A DNA stretch of 64,000 bases from positions 2,008,386 through 2,072,385 of the forward strand of contig NW_004454225.1 in the NCBI RefSeq assembly GCF_000283155.1. Direction: 5' to 3'. Of this stretch, positions 1 to 13,387 are shown one piece after another. The stretch is from Ceratotherium simum simum (Eukaryota > Chordata > Mammalia > Perissodactyla > Rhinocerotidae). A program made the translations under genes and the position numbers. Position 1 is the first letter of the stretch. Every line of letters starts with the position of its first letter. Below the pieces are notes generated by a model. The model worked only from the letters and a program-made list of their open reading frames with translations. It was not told the DNA's origin and made no database searches.

Positions 1-1414
1 GAAGCTGTAATATGTTAGATTGCTACCTTCTGTAATATTCAGATGAAAAGACAGAATATGAAAACCTGTGTATCCCATTGAAGTCTAATTTTTATAGTGG
101 TTTCTTTATTACCACCCCCTCCTTAAAAGACAAGCATGAAGTTATCCAACTTGGTTTCCTTGAGTTGCCATTAGTCTCAAATTGGAGATTTTGCTACGAC
201 ATGAACCCACAATGGCTGGCTGTTTGCTCTTCTAAAACTTTTTCTCTTCATCCATTCAGTGCCTTGTGTTTGATGCAACTGTGCCTTCCTTTCCTCTAAG
301 TCTTCTCAAGCTCTTGGTCACATGGGCAAAGCCTTCCGCCCAAGTTAGGTGTGCCCTACATATATCCTTTCTGGAGCCCGTTACCATACTCTAAACATTC
401 CTTCTGACCTTGGAAATATTTCCTTCATTGCTTCTTGTCTTCCGTCACTGCATTATTGGCATCAACTTTTTTGTAGTTAACAATAAAAAAGTAGAGACCG
501 TTTCTTGATACTTGTATACGTAGTAGTTACCAAATTATTCTTTTGTTGAAATTGGATTTTACTAATTCTCTAAAATCACCATAAAAGGTTAGGGCTGAAC
601 CTGACATCATCTAGTCCAATTCCCTCTCTCACGTGTGTGACCCAGAGCAGGTGTGTGGCCTGCCCCGGCTTCATGGAGAGTCACAGGCAGAGCTTGCGCC
701 ACTGGGCCGGCCCCAGGCGTATTTCTGTATAACATCGTTTATAGAGTTACGGTTACTATTTTCAGGGTGCTTATAATATTGTTAGAAACAATGACCTAAA
801 TTAATAATACTAAAAATAATTTTTAAAAATCCTATTACATAGGAGCTTATTGATTATTATAAGTGATAGTGAAGACTAGAAATTCTGAGCAGGGAGGGGA
901 AGTGCTGCCAGGAAAGCTTTTGTGGGCAAGAGACTTAAGTTACCCCAGGTACAGTTGGAAGGAAATCTCTTTTATTTCTTTGTTTTAACAAGCATTTATT
1001 GAGTGCCTTTCTTAGAGTAAGCATGGGAGGCACAGGGTGACCAGAAAAAAGGCAGAAGGTGACAGTGGGTTCTGGTAATAGGAGGTGAATTTGTACAGGG
1101 AGGCGTGATAGAGGAGATGGGGTGTCAGTTGAGGCCACAGTTGAGGTGGGCTTTAAAAGCCAGGAGTGCAGGTTTGATCCTGATGGGTAGGGTGAATTCA
1201 GTGTCCAAACCGGGACACTTCTGAGGAGCAACAGGCATAAATCAGACTTGCTAGGCATTCTGGGGGAGCAGTTTTCAGGCTGATCTGGGCAAATGACATC
1301 ATATACACCCACAAAAGAGTTATGTTGCTGTCAGAGGCAGTTATCTGATTGAAAATCAAATGAACCTTTATTGTTACGATTACCTCATTGTATAGAGATT
1401 GTTTGTTTACCAGT

Positions 1415-1527
1415 TCCTCTCCCTGGGAGACCAGGCTGAGCCCCTTGTCTGTTCACCTCTGTATCCCCAGGGCCAGCATAATACCTGGCACATAGTAGGT
1501 GGACAGTCAATATTTGCTTAGAAAAAC
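1415..1527 (+). repeat. L2 LINE 3' end fragment
   Basis: The wording TGTATCCCCAGGGCCAGCAT ... CCTGGCACATAGTAGG ... CAATATTTGCTT is the characteristic 3' end of L2. It is heavily diverged. Confidence 0.75.
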
Positions 1528-1929
1528 GAGTTAGTGCTCCGGGTTTTTAGGAATCTCGCAATTGGATGTAACAGGAAGACTATGGAAGAGGTGAGACTTG
1601 AGTGGGGAAACTTCAGCTGGATAGAAATGATACATGAAGGAGCAAGGAAGTGATTTCTGGAGGTGGGAATAACCTAAGCAAAGGTCTGGGCTTGGGAGTG
1701 TGGACAGGAGGAGGCCCAGCAGGAGGCCGGAGGAAAGGAAGAGTCCTGGACCTGTTGGAAGGTGCTGTCCCCTCATGTGTTATTTAGGCATTCTCCATGG
1801 ACACCCGCCCCCATGCCAACACCTGCTCTTCTAACTGCCATTTACCCTGCAGACTTTGGCTGAGTAAATTGGTGTCAGCAGTGGCCACACAGACCTTCTT
1901 ACTGTGACTTACACTCAACAAGTTGGTTC

Positions 1930-2260
1930 CCACCCTGTGTCTCTTAGACTGGTTCCTCGCTCTCCCTAGGTCAGTCTTCCCCCACATGGCTTTTTTTCAA
2001 CATTCAGCCCTCAGATGTCACCTCCTCAGAAGCCTTCCTTCACCTCATCCAAAAGAACCCATCCTCCGCCTTCTCCACATTCTGTCCCATTACCCCATCT
2101 GGTTTATGTTCTTCATAGTATTGATCACTACTACGATCATATTATTCGTTTGTCTGCTGGTTCACTGCCTGTTTTCCCTTACTGGAATGGAAGCACCATT
2201 TCCGTCTTGTTCTGCTCTGAGTACCCAGAATAAGGCGTGGGGCACTAAGTGAATGCAAGG
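1930..2260 (+). repeat. L2 LINE 3' fragment
   Basis: The stretch has the L2 pattern of CTCAGATGTCACCTCCTCAG, then GAAGCCTTCCTTCACC, and ends in GAGTACCCAGAATAAGGC ... CACTAAGTGAATGC. The overlapping short open frames are by-products of this relic. Confidence 0.75.
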
Positions 2261-3228
2261 GGAAAAATAGCTTTTATTACAGAGGAAGAACTTTTGTTTT
2301 GAACAAATCATTTGTAAACTTAGGAACTTTATTAGCAACAAATTATGATGCAGCTCACAGCTGATCTCATTGAGAGCTGCTGCTACAGTAGGTGAGGAAT
2401 GGAGCTTTTATCGGTGAGCATTTTAGCATGTCCTAGCCTGAATGCTCTGGCCTCCTGAACTCCAAATCTGTATTCGTTACTTGTGGGTTATGGGATGTGT
2501 AGTAGGGAATCCTTGTGGAAGGATCCTCAAACTCTTGATAGCCATGGACAGGCCACAGTGGTCTTGGAGCTGAAGCCGTAATCCTGAGTGTGAGCAGAAG
2601 CCAGGATTCAGGGTGTGACAGTGGGGATACTCAGGTGCATTTTCCTCTCCCTTTGAGGGAGGGGTGGAGGTTTGAACCCCCTTCACTCCCCACCCCCACC
2701 TACTGGGAGGCTTTGTCACTCTGTCAGCTTTAGAGTGACTTAGAAGAGGAAGGGAGGGACTGTTTGAATCTACCCTGCTGGAGGCGGTAAATAGTTTTGT
2801 GAGTATGTGTGCACTCTGTTGTTCAAGTGTTTGCTTAAATCATTTTATCTTCTTGGCTATTGTTTTACCTTTTGGTTAGCAACTTGATGATTTAGGTTTG
2901 GTACTCAGTGTTTCATTTCCCTTCTCTTTTCATCTTTTTTTTAACGAAAGATGACATACAGCAGTGGGAAGCTTAACTGTGGAAACCCCGAGTTGGCTGG
3001 AAGAATTGGCAGGGGTTGTGAATGGCTCTCCTTCACTTTCCTTTCCCTTTTAAAGCCTTTGTTTTAGGAAAAGGAAGTTGGTGTGTTTGGAGAGCAGTCG
3101 TTAGCTTTTCAAGACTGGACTCGCTGGTCTAATTTGGTCAGGGCCCAGAGCGTGTCAAATAAAATGAGTGAAAGAAGTAAAGCTAAAGCAGGCATGTAGG
3201 GGAAAGCAAACAACTGTACATTTTAACA

Positions 3229-3242
3229 CCCCCCCCCCCCCC
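3229..3242 (+). repeat. C homopolymer, 14 nt
   Basis: An uninterrupted run of 14 C on this strand. It is prone to length polymorphism and sequencing error. Confidence 0.9.
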
Positions 3243-4760
3243 AATATGATTTTAGCGGAAAGGCTTGGCTGTTTCTGGGAAGCTTTAGGTTTCCTGATGA
3301 TGGTGGCTCCCCTCCGAGGTATCCCATTTCCTGCCCTTCCCCCACCTCCCTCTCTCTTCCCCCTTCCCCCAGTTCTCTGGATGCCTGTACATTCTCTCTT
3401 GTGTTCTAGACACTCAGGCCTTGCCAGCATGTCAAGGACTCCAGTTCCTCCACCACTCCCTGTGACACAACATAACAGGCAGTTTCCTTTTTGTCAGGGC
3501 AATTGTTTCCTCCTTTTAGGTGTACGAATTCTTTGACACTAGTACTTACCTGTATTCCTAAGACGGATCTTGAGAGCCCAGCTGATGTTTCAGGAGCCTT
3601 GTTTCTACACCACTTGAGTGCTCAGGGAATAGATAAATACAAATTTGTTTTGTTGTCAGTTTTTTTCTTGGAGATAGTGCAATTAGGTGAAGATTGTTGG
3701 CTACCTTCTGACCCCCTTTGTTGACTCCTCCTGTCTGCCTTCCTGTTGCCCCTTGCCCCAAGGCTCCCACTGGACATTCTGCCCAAGGCTGCCCTTATTC
3801 TAAGTGTCCTATGTGTTAGAATTAGATGGTTGCTTAGTGAGCATGGTGTCTGTTTAAGGGGTGACTTAATTGAAGAATTTTAATGACTGGTGTCTTGAAG
3901 TTAAGGTGTCCTGGTGCATCCATCTCTCTTTCCATTTAAGATGTAGCTAGGAGGCAGGATGACTCATACCTAATAATGGGGGCACTTTCAGCCCCAGGAG
4001 CAGTGGAGACAACAAATTCTTGCTCTTTGGAGTCTTCCCTGACCATCTGTCTTGTACGGTATTCTGTCTTCACGCCATCTCATAGCCCCCTCATGGAGCT
4101 AAAATTAGGGAGTCCCTGAAACCTCTTAGTCATCCATTTGCAGCTTGCTGCTAAGGAGGGTTTCATACTACTATCATGACTGATCTGGACATCCTGCATC
4201 TTCATGTTTGCTGGACTGTACAGTTCGCTTTTGTACCCACCATACAAAATGTGGAGGTGTCAGGAATAAAGAGGTTTAAAGAGGGTGGGGAGACGACCAA
4301 GGGGAAATTACTTAGCTGTTTAAAGGCCTTGATTGAAACCAAAAGAAAGGAAGGGGATTTGCATTCCAGGGATAGACATGGGCCAGAGGAACAGAGAAGA
4401 ATGGGGCTGGTCTGGGGAATGGAGGATTCCCATGGAAGAATTGAGGCTCCTGTAGTGAAGCCTAATAGTGATCTTTCCTCTGAACTCAGGGTAGCATTAC
4501 TGCCTGGACCACACATTTGACATCCAGATCCATTTTATATTGCTTATTCAAATAAAATGGATTTTTTTTAATTGAAACTTTTTATTTTGAAATAATTGTA
4601 GATTCACATGCAGTTGTGGGAAATAACACAGTAAAAAAAATAAAAGTTGTAAGAAATAATCTCTTGTACCCTTTGTACCCTTTACTGTTTCCCCTAGTAG
4701 TAACATTTTGCTGTATTATCTTTTTTAAAATTGAATTTATCTAGTCAAAAAAGGTATATA

Positions 4761-5060
4761 GGGCCAGCCCTGTGGCTTAGTGGTTGAGTGTGCGTGCTCC
4801 ACTACTGGCGGCCCCGGTTCGGATCCCGAGCACGCACCGCCGCACCGCTTCTCTGGCCATGCTGAGGCTGCGTCCCACATACAGCAACTAGAAGGATGTG
4901 CAACTATGACATACAACTATCTACTGGGGCTTTGGGGTGGGGGGGGAAGGAGAATGATTGGCAATAGATGTTAGCTCAGAGCCGGTCTTCCTTAGCAAAA
5001 AGAGGAGGATTAGCACAGATGTTAGCTCAGGGCTGATCTTCCTCACATACACACAAAAAA
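4761..5060 (+). mobile_element. ERE SINE, sense, full length
   Basis: The head is GGGCCAGCCCTGTGGCTTAG, with a tRNA-like box B GGTTCGGATCC, then the body and a 3' part with TTAGCTCAGGGCTGATCTTC. Flanking GTATATA copies at 4754-4760 and 5061-5067 are the target-site duplication, extended by A runs. Confidence 0.92.
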
Positions 5061-5502
5061 GTATATAGTTGTCTTACAACCACCCAGCTTTTCCTTCTCT
5101 GATGCAGCAGATCACTAGTTTTTTATGTCTCCTTCCAGGGAGTCTCTGTTCGTACATAAAGAATTATATGTAACCCCCCCCTTTTTCTTACATACATGGT
5201 GGCATAAAGTACCCTTCTTTGCATCTTGATTTTGAAATTTAACACTATATCTTGAAGATCTCTTTTCATTAGTACATAAAGAGCTTCCTTTTGTAATTGC
5301 ATAGTATTCTCTTGTGTGGATAAGTTATAATTTGTTTAATCAGTCTCCTAATTGATGGACTGTCTCCGATCTTTTGTCATTACAAACATGTTGCAATGAG
5401 TATTTTTTACATACATGATTTCCTACATGTGTAATTCTTTTCCTGGGATATATTCCCAGAAGTGAGATAGCTGGGTCAAAGACTATGTACACTTTAATTT
5501 TG

Positions 5503-5712
5503 TTTTTTGTTTTTTAATTTTATTTATTTTTCTTCCCCCAAAGCCCCAGTAGATAGCCGTATGTCATAGCTGCACATCCTTCTAGTTGCTGCATGTGGGA
5601 CGCGGCCTCAGCATGGCCAGAGATGTGGTGCATCGGTGGGTGCCCGGGATCCAAACCCGGGCCGCCAGCAGCGGAGTGCGTGCACTCAACCGCCAAGCCA
5701 CGGGGCCGGCTC
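5503..5712 (-). mobile_element. ERE SINE, antisense
   Basis: The order on this strand is T-rich tail, body, and head CCACGGGGCCGGCTC. A perfect 17-bp target duplication TGTACACTTTAATTTTG lies at 5486-5502 and 5713-5729. It sits inside the older L1. Confidence 0.95.
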
Positions 5713-6559
5713 TGTACACTTTAATTTTGATAGATAACTGTCAAATTGTTCTCTATAGAGATGGTACCAGTTTATATTCTCACCAGCAATATATATGGAT
5801 ACCTTTTTTCCCTGATACCTTTATAGCACTCTGTTTTTTACCAAATTTTATCTTTGACACTTTGGTAAGTGAAAGGTGGTATCTTGGTATAGTTTTAATA
5901 TGCTGTTCCCTTATAGAGAATGCAATCGATCGTCTTTTCCTATGTTTTAGAGCTATTTCCTTCTCCATGAACTGTCTGTTCGTTTCCTTCACCTGCTTTT
6001 CTATTGGATTGTTGGTCTTTTCCATATTGATTTGTAGGAGCTCTTTATGTGTTATGGAACCTAGCTCTTTCTGATATAAACTAATATTTTTCCCAGAAAA
6101 TACCGATTTTGTCCCTGGTGGGTTTTAACATAATAATTGTTTTAAAGTTTTTATATATCTGTATTTTATACAGATATAGCAATCATTTTTTTATGGGTTC
6201 TGAGTTTGTATCGTAATTAGAAAGTCTTTGTTCACTCTGCATTTATGAAAAGAAAAATTAGCCACAGGTTCTTCAAGTTATTTAATGGTTTCCTTCTTTC
6301 CTTCTGTCCCTTACGTTTAAATTTTTCCTCCATCTGGAGTTTACTTTCGCATAAAATGTGAGATATGGATCTAATTTTATAGAGAGAGTCATGGTAATTC
6401 TTGAGTGCCTTCTCAGGAACGGTGTTTGTCTCGTACCTATTTGTATTACCCATATCCCCTTCTCTGGTGCTTTATGCATAATTGGTGCTTGATGTGGAGG
6501 AGAAGGAGGAGGACACTGCTGCCAGAAGCAGCAGCAGCAGCAGCCCATGGGTGGGTATT

Positions 6560-6705
6560 GTTGGGTGCTTTCCATCCATTATCTGTAACCAACACAGCCA
6601 CCCTTGAAGTAAGTAGTATAACCCCCATTTTATAGATATAGAAACTGACTTAGAGGCCAGATAATTTGCCCAAGTTCCTACCATTAGTGTCTGAGACCCA
6701 AGATA
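6560..6705 (+). repeat. Probable MIR SINE
   Basis: The core resembles MIR: TAACCCCCATTTTATAGATA, then GAAACTGACTTAGAGGCCAG and TTGCCCAAG. It is diverged and the boundaries are approximate. An (AGC)n run of about six units lies just upstream at 6527-6543. Confidence 0.65.
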
Positions 6706-9428
6706 CATGCAATTTGATCTTAAAACTGTTAGACTTCAAAGTCCGCATGTTTTCTCTTTATCTGGCCACCTTGGTAGAGGGCTCTGCTTGTTGTTATTGA
6801 CCGTGCCTGGATATAGGATTGTGGGAGGTGGAATCAAGAGAATTTTGAAGATCTTGGAAACTGAGGGTCCTGAAACACGAAGGAATGCAGAAATACTGCA
6901 CACATTCATTAAGAGAATCCCTAGACTCAAATGATACACAGAAAGCATAATTCTTAACTAAAAGGGAAAAAAGATCTTCTTAATACCTTAGGAGAAACTT
7001 AAGTATTCTCTTAGAAAAACATTGTCTTTACATATAGCTATTACTGAGTTATCTTTTAAAGATTATAATAATGATCATTCTGTAAAAATTTTCCTCAGGT
7101 CACCTAAGTAGAAATTAGGTACAAAACTATGTATATGGAGACTTGAATATCATCTTAAATGGAGTTAGGCATCCTGTATCTGATCCTGAAGAGCTGAACA
7201 CAGGTACACATTGGCTTAGTGGTTACCAAAAGACTGTATATAAATCATGTTTTAAATTTTGAGTCATTTTCCCACTGGTGTATAATTTTAGTTGAATTGG
7301 TTCATGTATGTTCCTGAGCTAACTTTACTCTATAGTTGCTTACTTATTACCATTAAACATGCTTATCTTTCAGAAATATACATTTCCCTCAAGGTAATTC
7401 AATTATTGTCATTCAGCTTGCTAAATTTAAATGAGAACTGCTGGCATGCAAGAACACGACTTTCCATTTTTACTATTCTGAAAATAGAGCACAAATTAAG
7501 AGCATTGAGAAGTGGGGTACAACTGTCACCTGTGGAATCCTGAATTCAGAGTTGATTTCCTTCTCTGCTAATTTTTTCAATACCAAGATAAGTGTCACAA
7601 ATAGCACCCTTTCTCAGAGGGTTTCCAGAATTAGAATAACAGGCACACACTTAATAAAATGGTAGTGAGGCAGTATAATCAGGAAGCTTACACACCACCT
7701 GTCTCACTCATTGTTTGCAGTAGACACTGTGTGGTCTCTGAGAAAAATCCAAATCTCTTCCGTTTAATTTCTGGCGTAAAATGCTTGGTTTTCTCTTAAG
7801 GCACAGATCTAGAAAGGTGTGCAAAAATCACTTTCCTGGATGGACCACATCATGGCAATGCCCTTCTGACCTTGCCTGCATCTTTGTCAGGGTGATGGCA
7901 TCAGCCCTGGACATGGTCAGAGGAGAGCCAAATGTATTCTTGTTTGAATTCTCTTCTCCTTTTTTTATTCCTTAGATTTAAGTAATGCTTTTAAAGATTT
8001 CCATACGCATTATTTAGCCCCATTTCTTATGTGTGCAGGTGTAGCCCCGAGAGAGAAAGTGGCTTGGTCAGTGAGAGAGAATGGTCCAGAGTCTGAGGTT
8101 AATGGCTCCTGTTGAAGGCACACATCACCCAACTCCCTTCTCCTGTGTTGGTGGGCAGCAGACCTCCCAGAACCTTTCAGACCTCTCCATTGGGAGTGCA
8201 CACACAGGGATCTGAACCTCAGACCAAGGCTTCTGAATCATCATCTTCAAAGATGAAGCCCTGGTGTGGATAGACGTGTTTAAAGCACTTCAGGCATTTT
8301 GGTGTCCTAGCCGCTGAGTCACTTCTTGATGCATTTGGATGCCACATACTCTTACAGTCGGTTGTCACACTTTAATTGCTTTAAAATTGCCTTTCAGTGG
8401 AGTTTCAACTTAACTGTAATTTTGTTTGAATTGCTAACAATCTTATTGATTTCAAAGGTCAGTTATTATTATTTATTTTTTTAGCGTAATGATTTTGTCA
8501 GACCATGTGTGGAAGCAGGCAAAGAAAGGGGAAAAACAACATAAAAACAAAAGCACCTAAACGTATGTGAAAGCAGCTCCACTATCTACTAAGTTGTCAG
8601 TTCTTCTCGTAAATAACACGTGCCTCACAACTGTGGATTCTGATTAATAAACTTATTTTCTTTTCTGCTGAGGAACCATATTTGGCCACTATGCTGTAGT
8701 GATTTCCAAAGCCCTGGCTTAGACTCATCTACCTCATTTCTTTGCGTATTCTTTGCTGTTCATTGCTAAGGTAGAGTGCTTCTCCAGCTGTTGCGGGTTT
8801 GTCTGGCCCTTAAGGTTGAAACGTAGATTTTAGTGGTTCAGGGATATAAATATTAGAGTATGTGGTACAGCCCTCATCATGGTGCTGCTCCTTAGCCTGT
8901 TTGGATATTTGTAAAACTTGATTTCAAGCTGTGTTTAGGAGCCTGGCATACTAATTGTGACATATGAGAAAGTACTTTCAGGAGTAAATGTGAGATGGTG
9001 TTAACAAAGATTTATTCACCAAATCTTACCCCATTAAAACCTAAGGTGTCGTGTGGGCTTGAAGAAGCTCAGTTTAAAGCAAGCAAAACCACAAGAATGG
9101 TTGAAAAATTAGCAGATTTGTTCCGGAGTTACAACATACATACACCATATAGGTGTTACCAGTTGAATGAAACTTCACAAGAAAATCCACTGAAGATGCC
9201 TGTAGTTTACAGTGATCCAGAGAGTTAAATGAAATGTAAAGGTCTAAAAATTCAGGCATTTGACTTATTAGGCTTTCTTTTTACAGGAGGCTTCATTGCA
9301 TTTAAAAATGAAACTTTACTCCCATTGTAGGAACATTATCCATGCAGAAGCTCTGATTTAAAGATTTGCCATCATAGGGAACAGTGTGCACACCCTAGGT
9401 GAAATTTCAACTGACAAAGAGATCTTGC

Positions 9429-9838
9429 GGGCCAGCCCCGTGGCTTAGCGGTCAAGTGTGCGCGCTCCGCTACTGGCGGCCCAGGTTCGGATCCCGGGCC
9501 TCCACCGACGCACCGCTTCTCCGGCCATGCTGAGGCCACATCCCACATACAGCAACTGGAGGGATGTGCAGCTATGACATACAACTATCTACTGGGGATT
9601 TGGGGCGGGGGGGAAGGGAGGAGGATTGGCAATAGATGTTAGCTCAGAGCCGGTCTTCCTCAGCAAAAAGAGGAGGATTAGCACGGATGTTAGCTCAGGG
9701 CTGATCTTCCNNNNNNNNNNNNNNNNNNNNNNNNNNNNNNNNNNNNNNNNNNNNNNNNNNNNNNNNNNNNNNNNNNNNNNNNNNNNNNNNNNNNNNNNNN
9801 NNNNNNNNNNAAAAAAAAAAAAAAAAAAAAACAAACGA
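9429..9838 (+). mobile_element. ERE SINE, sense, containing an assembly gap
   Basis: The head GGGCCAGCCCCGTGGCTTAG, body and 3' part up to GGGCTGATCTTCC are present, then Ns, then a run of A. The target duplication GAGATCTTGC lies at 9419-9428 and 9839-9848. The true tail sequence is hidden by the gap. Confidence 0.93.
9711..9810. other. Assembly gap of 100 N
   Basis: Exactly 100 N, a conventional placeholder length. It falls in the A-rich 3' end of the ERE. Two open frames spanning it are artefacts of unknown residues. Confidence 0.98.
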
Positions 9839-9909
9839 GAGATCTTGCTTATATGGATGTTTAGTCCAGGCTCTGTCAGGAAAACAGAGGCCATTCTAGG
9901 TATTCCATG

Positions 9910-11765
9910 TGGGAAAGATTTTTTCCTCTTTCTTTTCTTTTTTGTTTTTATTTTAGCCCCTGATTGAGGTATAACTGACTAATAATCAACTGCATATCTT
10001 TGAAGTGTTCAGTATACACTAAATTTTGAACTATATATACAGCAGATAATGAATGTGTCATTTATCCCCCAAAGTCTCTTTGTGCCCATTTGTTGGTCCT
10101 CCTTCCCACCGCTCCCTGCCCCTCCCCAAAAGCCAGGTAACCACTTATCTGCTTTGTGCCACTATAGATAGGTTTGCATCTTCTGTAATTTTATACAAAA
10201 GGAACATACAGTATTTCTTTTCTGGCTTCTTGGTTGCCAAAACCTGGTATGGTCAGTCTTTAATTTTGGACATTCTAATAAGTATGCATGTGGTCGCCCC
10301 TCATTGCAGCTTTAATTTGTTTTTTCTTAATGAGTGATAATTGAGCATGTTTTTTTGTGTGTGTGAGGAAGATCAGCCCTGAGCTAACATCCATGCCAAT
10401 CCTCCTCTTTTCGCTGAGGAAGACTGGCCCTGAGCTAACATCCATGCCCATCTTGCTCCACTTTATATGGGACGCCACCACAGCATGGCCTGACAAGGGG
10501 TGCATCGGTGCACGCCCGGGATCCGAACCAGGGCCGCGAGCAGCGAAGTGCGCACACTCAACTGCTACACCACGGGGCCGGCCCCTTGAGCATCTTTTTT
10601 ATGTGCTTATTTGCAGTCTATATATCTTCTTTAGTGAAATGTCTGCTCAAATTTTTGGCCCCTTTTAAAAATTGGGTTGTTATCTTATTACTGAGTTTTG
10701 AGAGTTCTTTACATATCTGGACACAAATTCTTTATCAGATAAGTGATTTGCAAATATTTTCTCCCCGTCTGCGGCTCTCTTCATTCTCTTAATAGTGTCT
10801 TCTGAAGAGCACAAGTTCTTAATTTTGATGAGTCAGATTTATCAATTTTTTTCTTTTATGGATTGCACTTTTGGTGTTGTATCTAAGAAATAATTTGCCT
10901 AACCCAAGATCACAAAGATTTTCTCCTAGAAGAAAGCTTATATTATCTTTCCTATGTTTTCTTCTAGTTTTAGGTTTTATATTTAGTTCTGTGATCTATT
11001 TTGAGTTAATTTTTGTATATAGTGCAAGGTATAGATTGAGGTTCTTTTTTTTACATATTGCTGTTTCCAGTTGTTCCAACACCATTTGTTGAAAAGACTA
11101 TCCTTTCTCCACTGAATTGCCTTTGCACCTTTTTCTGAAATCAATTGTCCATACCTATGTTGGTCTGTTACTGGCATCTCTTCTATCCCTTTGAACTTTT
11201 TGTCTGTCTTGATGCCAATATCACACTGTTTTGATTACTGTATCTTTATAAGAAGTCTGGTGTCAGGTTGTGTAAGTCTTCCAACTTTGTTCTTTTTAAA
11301 AGTTGTTGGCTATTCTGGGTCCTTATGAATTTTAAAAGGAGCTTGTCAGTTTCTGCAAAAGAGTCCTGCTGGGATTTGATAGGTATTGTGTCAAATCTAT
11401 AAATTAATTTTGGGAGAATTGATATCTTAACAATATTGAGTCTTCCAATCCATGAACACAGTATATCTCTCCACTTATTTAGGTTTTTAAAATTTTCTCT
11501 CTTCAGTGTTTTGTAGTTTTCAATGTGCAAGGATTGCTCATTTTTTGTCAGATTTATCTCTTAAGTATGTCATAAGTTTTGATGCTGTTTTAAATAGAAT
11601 TTTTAAAAATTTTTAATTTGATTGTTTGTTGCCAGTATGTAGAAATAAAATTGATTTTCTACATTGATCTTATATCCTACACCCTTGCTAAAGTCATTTA
11701 TTGATTCTGGTAGCTTTTTTTGTAGAATCCATTGTATTTTCCAAGAAGGAAAGGTTTTAATATAG
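9910..11765 (-). mobile_element. L1 LINE 3' half, antisense, interrupted by an ERE
   Basis: On the minus strand the DNA encodes ORF2 C-terminal relics: CSWIGRLNIVKISILPKLIY then RFDTIPIKSQQ at about 11246-11530, a standard L1 ORF2 segment. The 3' part is at the low-coordinate end (GATTGAGGTATAACTGAC). Frames are broken, so it is inactive. It is interrupted by the ERE at 10349-10585. The boundaries are approximate. Confidence 0.88.
10349..10585 (-). mobile_element. ERE SINE, antisense (older type without the CCCCAAAGCCCC body)
   Basis: The stretch reads GTGAGGAAGATCAGCCCTGA twice in related form, then GGGACGCCACCACAGCATGG and ends CACGGGGCCGGCCCC. The target duplication TTGAGCAT lies at 10341-10348 and 10586-10593. 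It is inserted in an L1. Confidence 0.92.
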
Positions 11766-13339
11766 GAAGTTAAAGGCTCACACAACCATTGGAAAGTCTG
11801 GGGAAAACATTCAGGGAGGCAGCTGTTACTGTTGATGAAATTAGAGTGCCTGGTTCCCAGGAAAGCAGTGATCTCAGCTGCCCACAGCTCCAGTATGGCT
11901 TTAGCTCATCTGGAAGCTGCTGTAAAAGTGGAAAGTCCTGTCTGCTGCTGCCCATGTGTCTGCTTGCATCTGTTTTCAGAGAATATTGGCTTCTCCTTTT
12001 CTGCCTTCCAAATCTCAAGATCTCAAGTGGGCACCTCTCATTGGCAGTGTCTAACCTAGAACAAATGGAGAATGGGATTCTGGGAAATGCAGTTCCTGGC
12101 CTTTACCTGCAATGCACGGAAGACTGTTGGAGGCAGCGATGCCAGGTTGACAGACAGTCTGGCACAGAGGACATTGATAGAGATACATGTAAGATCCTGC
12201 ACTCAGTCGTGGAGAAGTGACTGTGAAAAACTGGGGTGTTGGGTGGCTATAACTCAGTAAGATGTGATTTCCAAGAAGGCAGACGGGCTGTTTGACAGTA
12301 TTGGCAGTGGTATATTATCAGGGACCAGGAAGTGGCAGGCCTACTCTATTTGAGTAGGTCTTGTCCTGTAATTGGATGAGTGCAGACAAACTGGAACATG
12401 TTTAGGGGATAATGGCCGCAGTGGTGAGGGGATAGAAAACCAGGTCACGTGTGGAATGTTCAAAGAAACTGAGAATGCCTCAGGGATGCATGACGGATGA
12501 CTACAAGTATTTAGACTTGTTCTCTGCGGTCTGAAAAGGAAGACTTAGGACCAGTGGGTGGGAGCTATAAGGCAACAATTTCCAAGGCAATGTAAAAAAC
12601 TTCTACACAGCTGCACTAAAATTGAACAGAAGGTTGTGAGTTTCCTTTGTTAGAGATTGCTGGGCTGCCTGGCAAGAGTATATAAGGCATAAGAAGAGTG
12701 GTTTCAAATTAGATGTTCCTCAGACACCATCCTAACCCTGAAATTCTTTGCAGGGAAAAATCCCCCATATCACTCCTTACAACTTTTGCCACATGGAATT
12801 TCTGACAGTGAAAACAAGTTCTTTTAAATATATTATCTTACTTTATATGGTTTGAGTAATTCCAAATAAGCCTATTCCTTGCATGTGCCTCAAATGTGGA
12901 AAGTGGAAAGTTTGTGAGAAGCTTGGAGTCAGAGGCTGTGTATGCAAGAGTCTTATTGCCATATTTCATTGATTTTGGAACTTGTATTCTTTTACATCCC
13001 TGAAATCTACATGTACCCTACAGTTGTTGGCATCCTTCAACTATTGATGCCGTACATTTGCTGTCATCCAGATTTTTTTTTTGCATGCACAGATTTGGTC
13101 CTAATTATTCCTAATGTCATCATTTCAATGGAATTCCATGTATATTTGGTACTACGTGAGTTAACTGCCTTTTAATGTATCTTCATAAAGATTACACTGT
13201 AATTTGGCACTGAAACACAGATAGGAATAACAAGATATAAGCTTGATATTAGTGAGGTTATTATTTATCCTTGGAAAAATGCCTACAGTTCCATAATTTT
13301 TGGAAAGAAACAACCAAGTGTTATACCTGCACTATTCAG

Positions 13340-13381
13340 CAGAGCGCATGCACTTAACCACTACGCCACGGGGCCGGCCCC
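13340..13381 (-). mobile_element. Tail-less 42-bp ERE head (retropseudogene)
   Basis: Only the tRNA-like 5' head of an ERE is present, ending CCACGGGGCCGGCCCC on this strand. There is no body and no A tail. It is bracketed by a perfect 16-bp duplication TACCTGCACTATTCAG at 13324-13339 and 13382-13397, so it was inserted as such or trimmed exactly. Confidence 0.88.
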
Positions 13382-13387
13382 TACCTG

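Larger units (their letters stand above)
4561..6440 (-). mobile_element. Old L1 3' region, antisense, interrupted by two EREs
   Basis: Phrases such as AATTGTAGATTCACATGCAG, ATAGCTGGGTCAAAGACTAT and TTATATTCTCACCAGCAATA are antisense L1 3' region wording. The copy is 5'-truncated and diverged. Two ERE copies are inserted in it (4761-5060 in sense, 5503-5712 antisense), so it predates both. The boundaries are approximate. Confidence 0.75.

Noticed and set aside
5586..6074. 162-codon open frame
   Set aside because: It runs from an antisense ERE into an antisense L1. Both are non-coding in this direction.
8995..9228. 77-codon open frame ending in PVVYSDPES, considered as an alternative exon
   Set aside because: No clear splice borders with matching phase and no resemblance to known TNRC6B segments.
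9589..9967. Open frames containing about 34 unknown residues on both strands
   Set aside because: They cross the 100-N gap and the homopolymer; they are artefacts.
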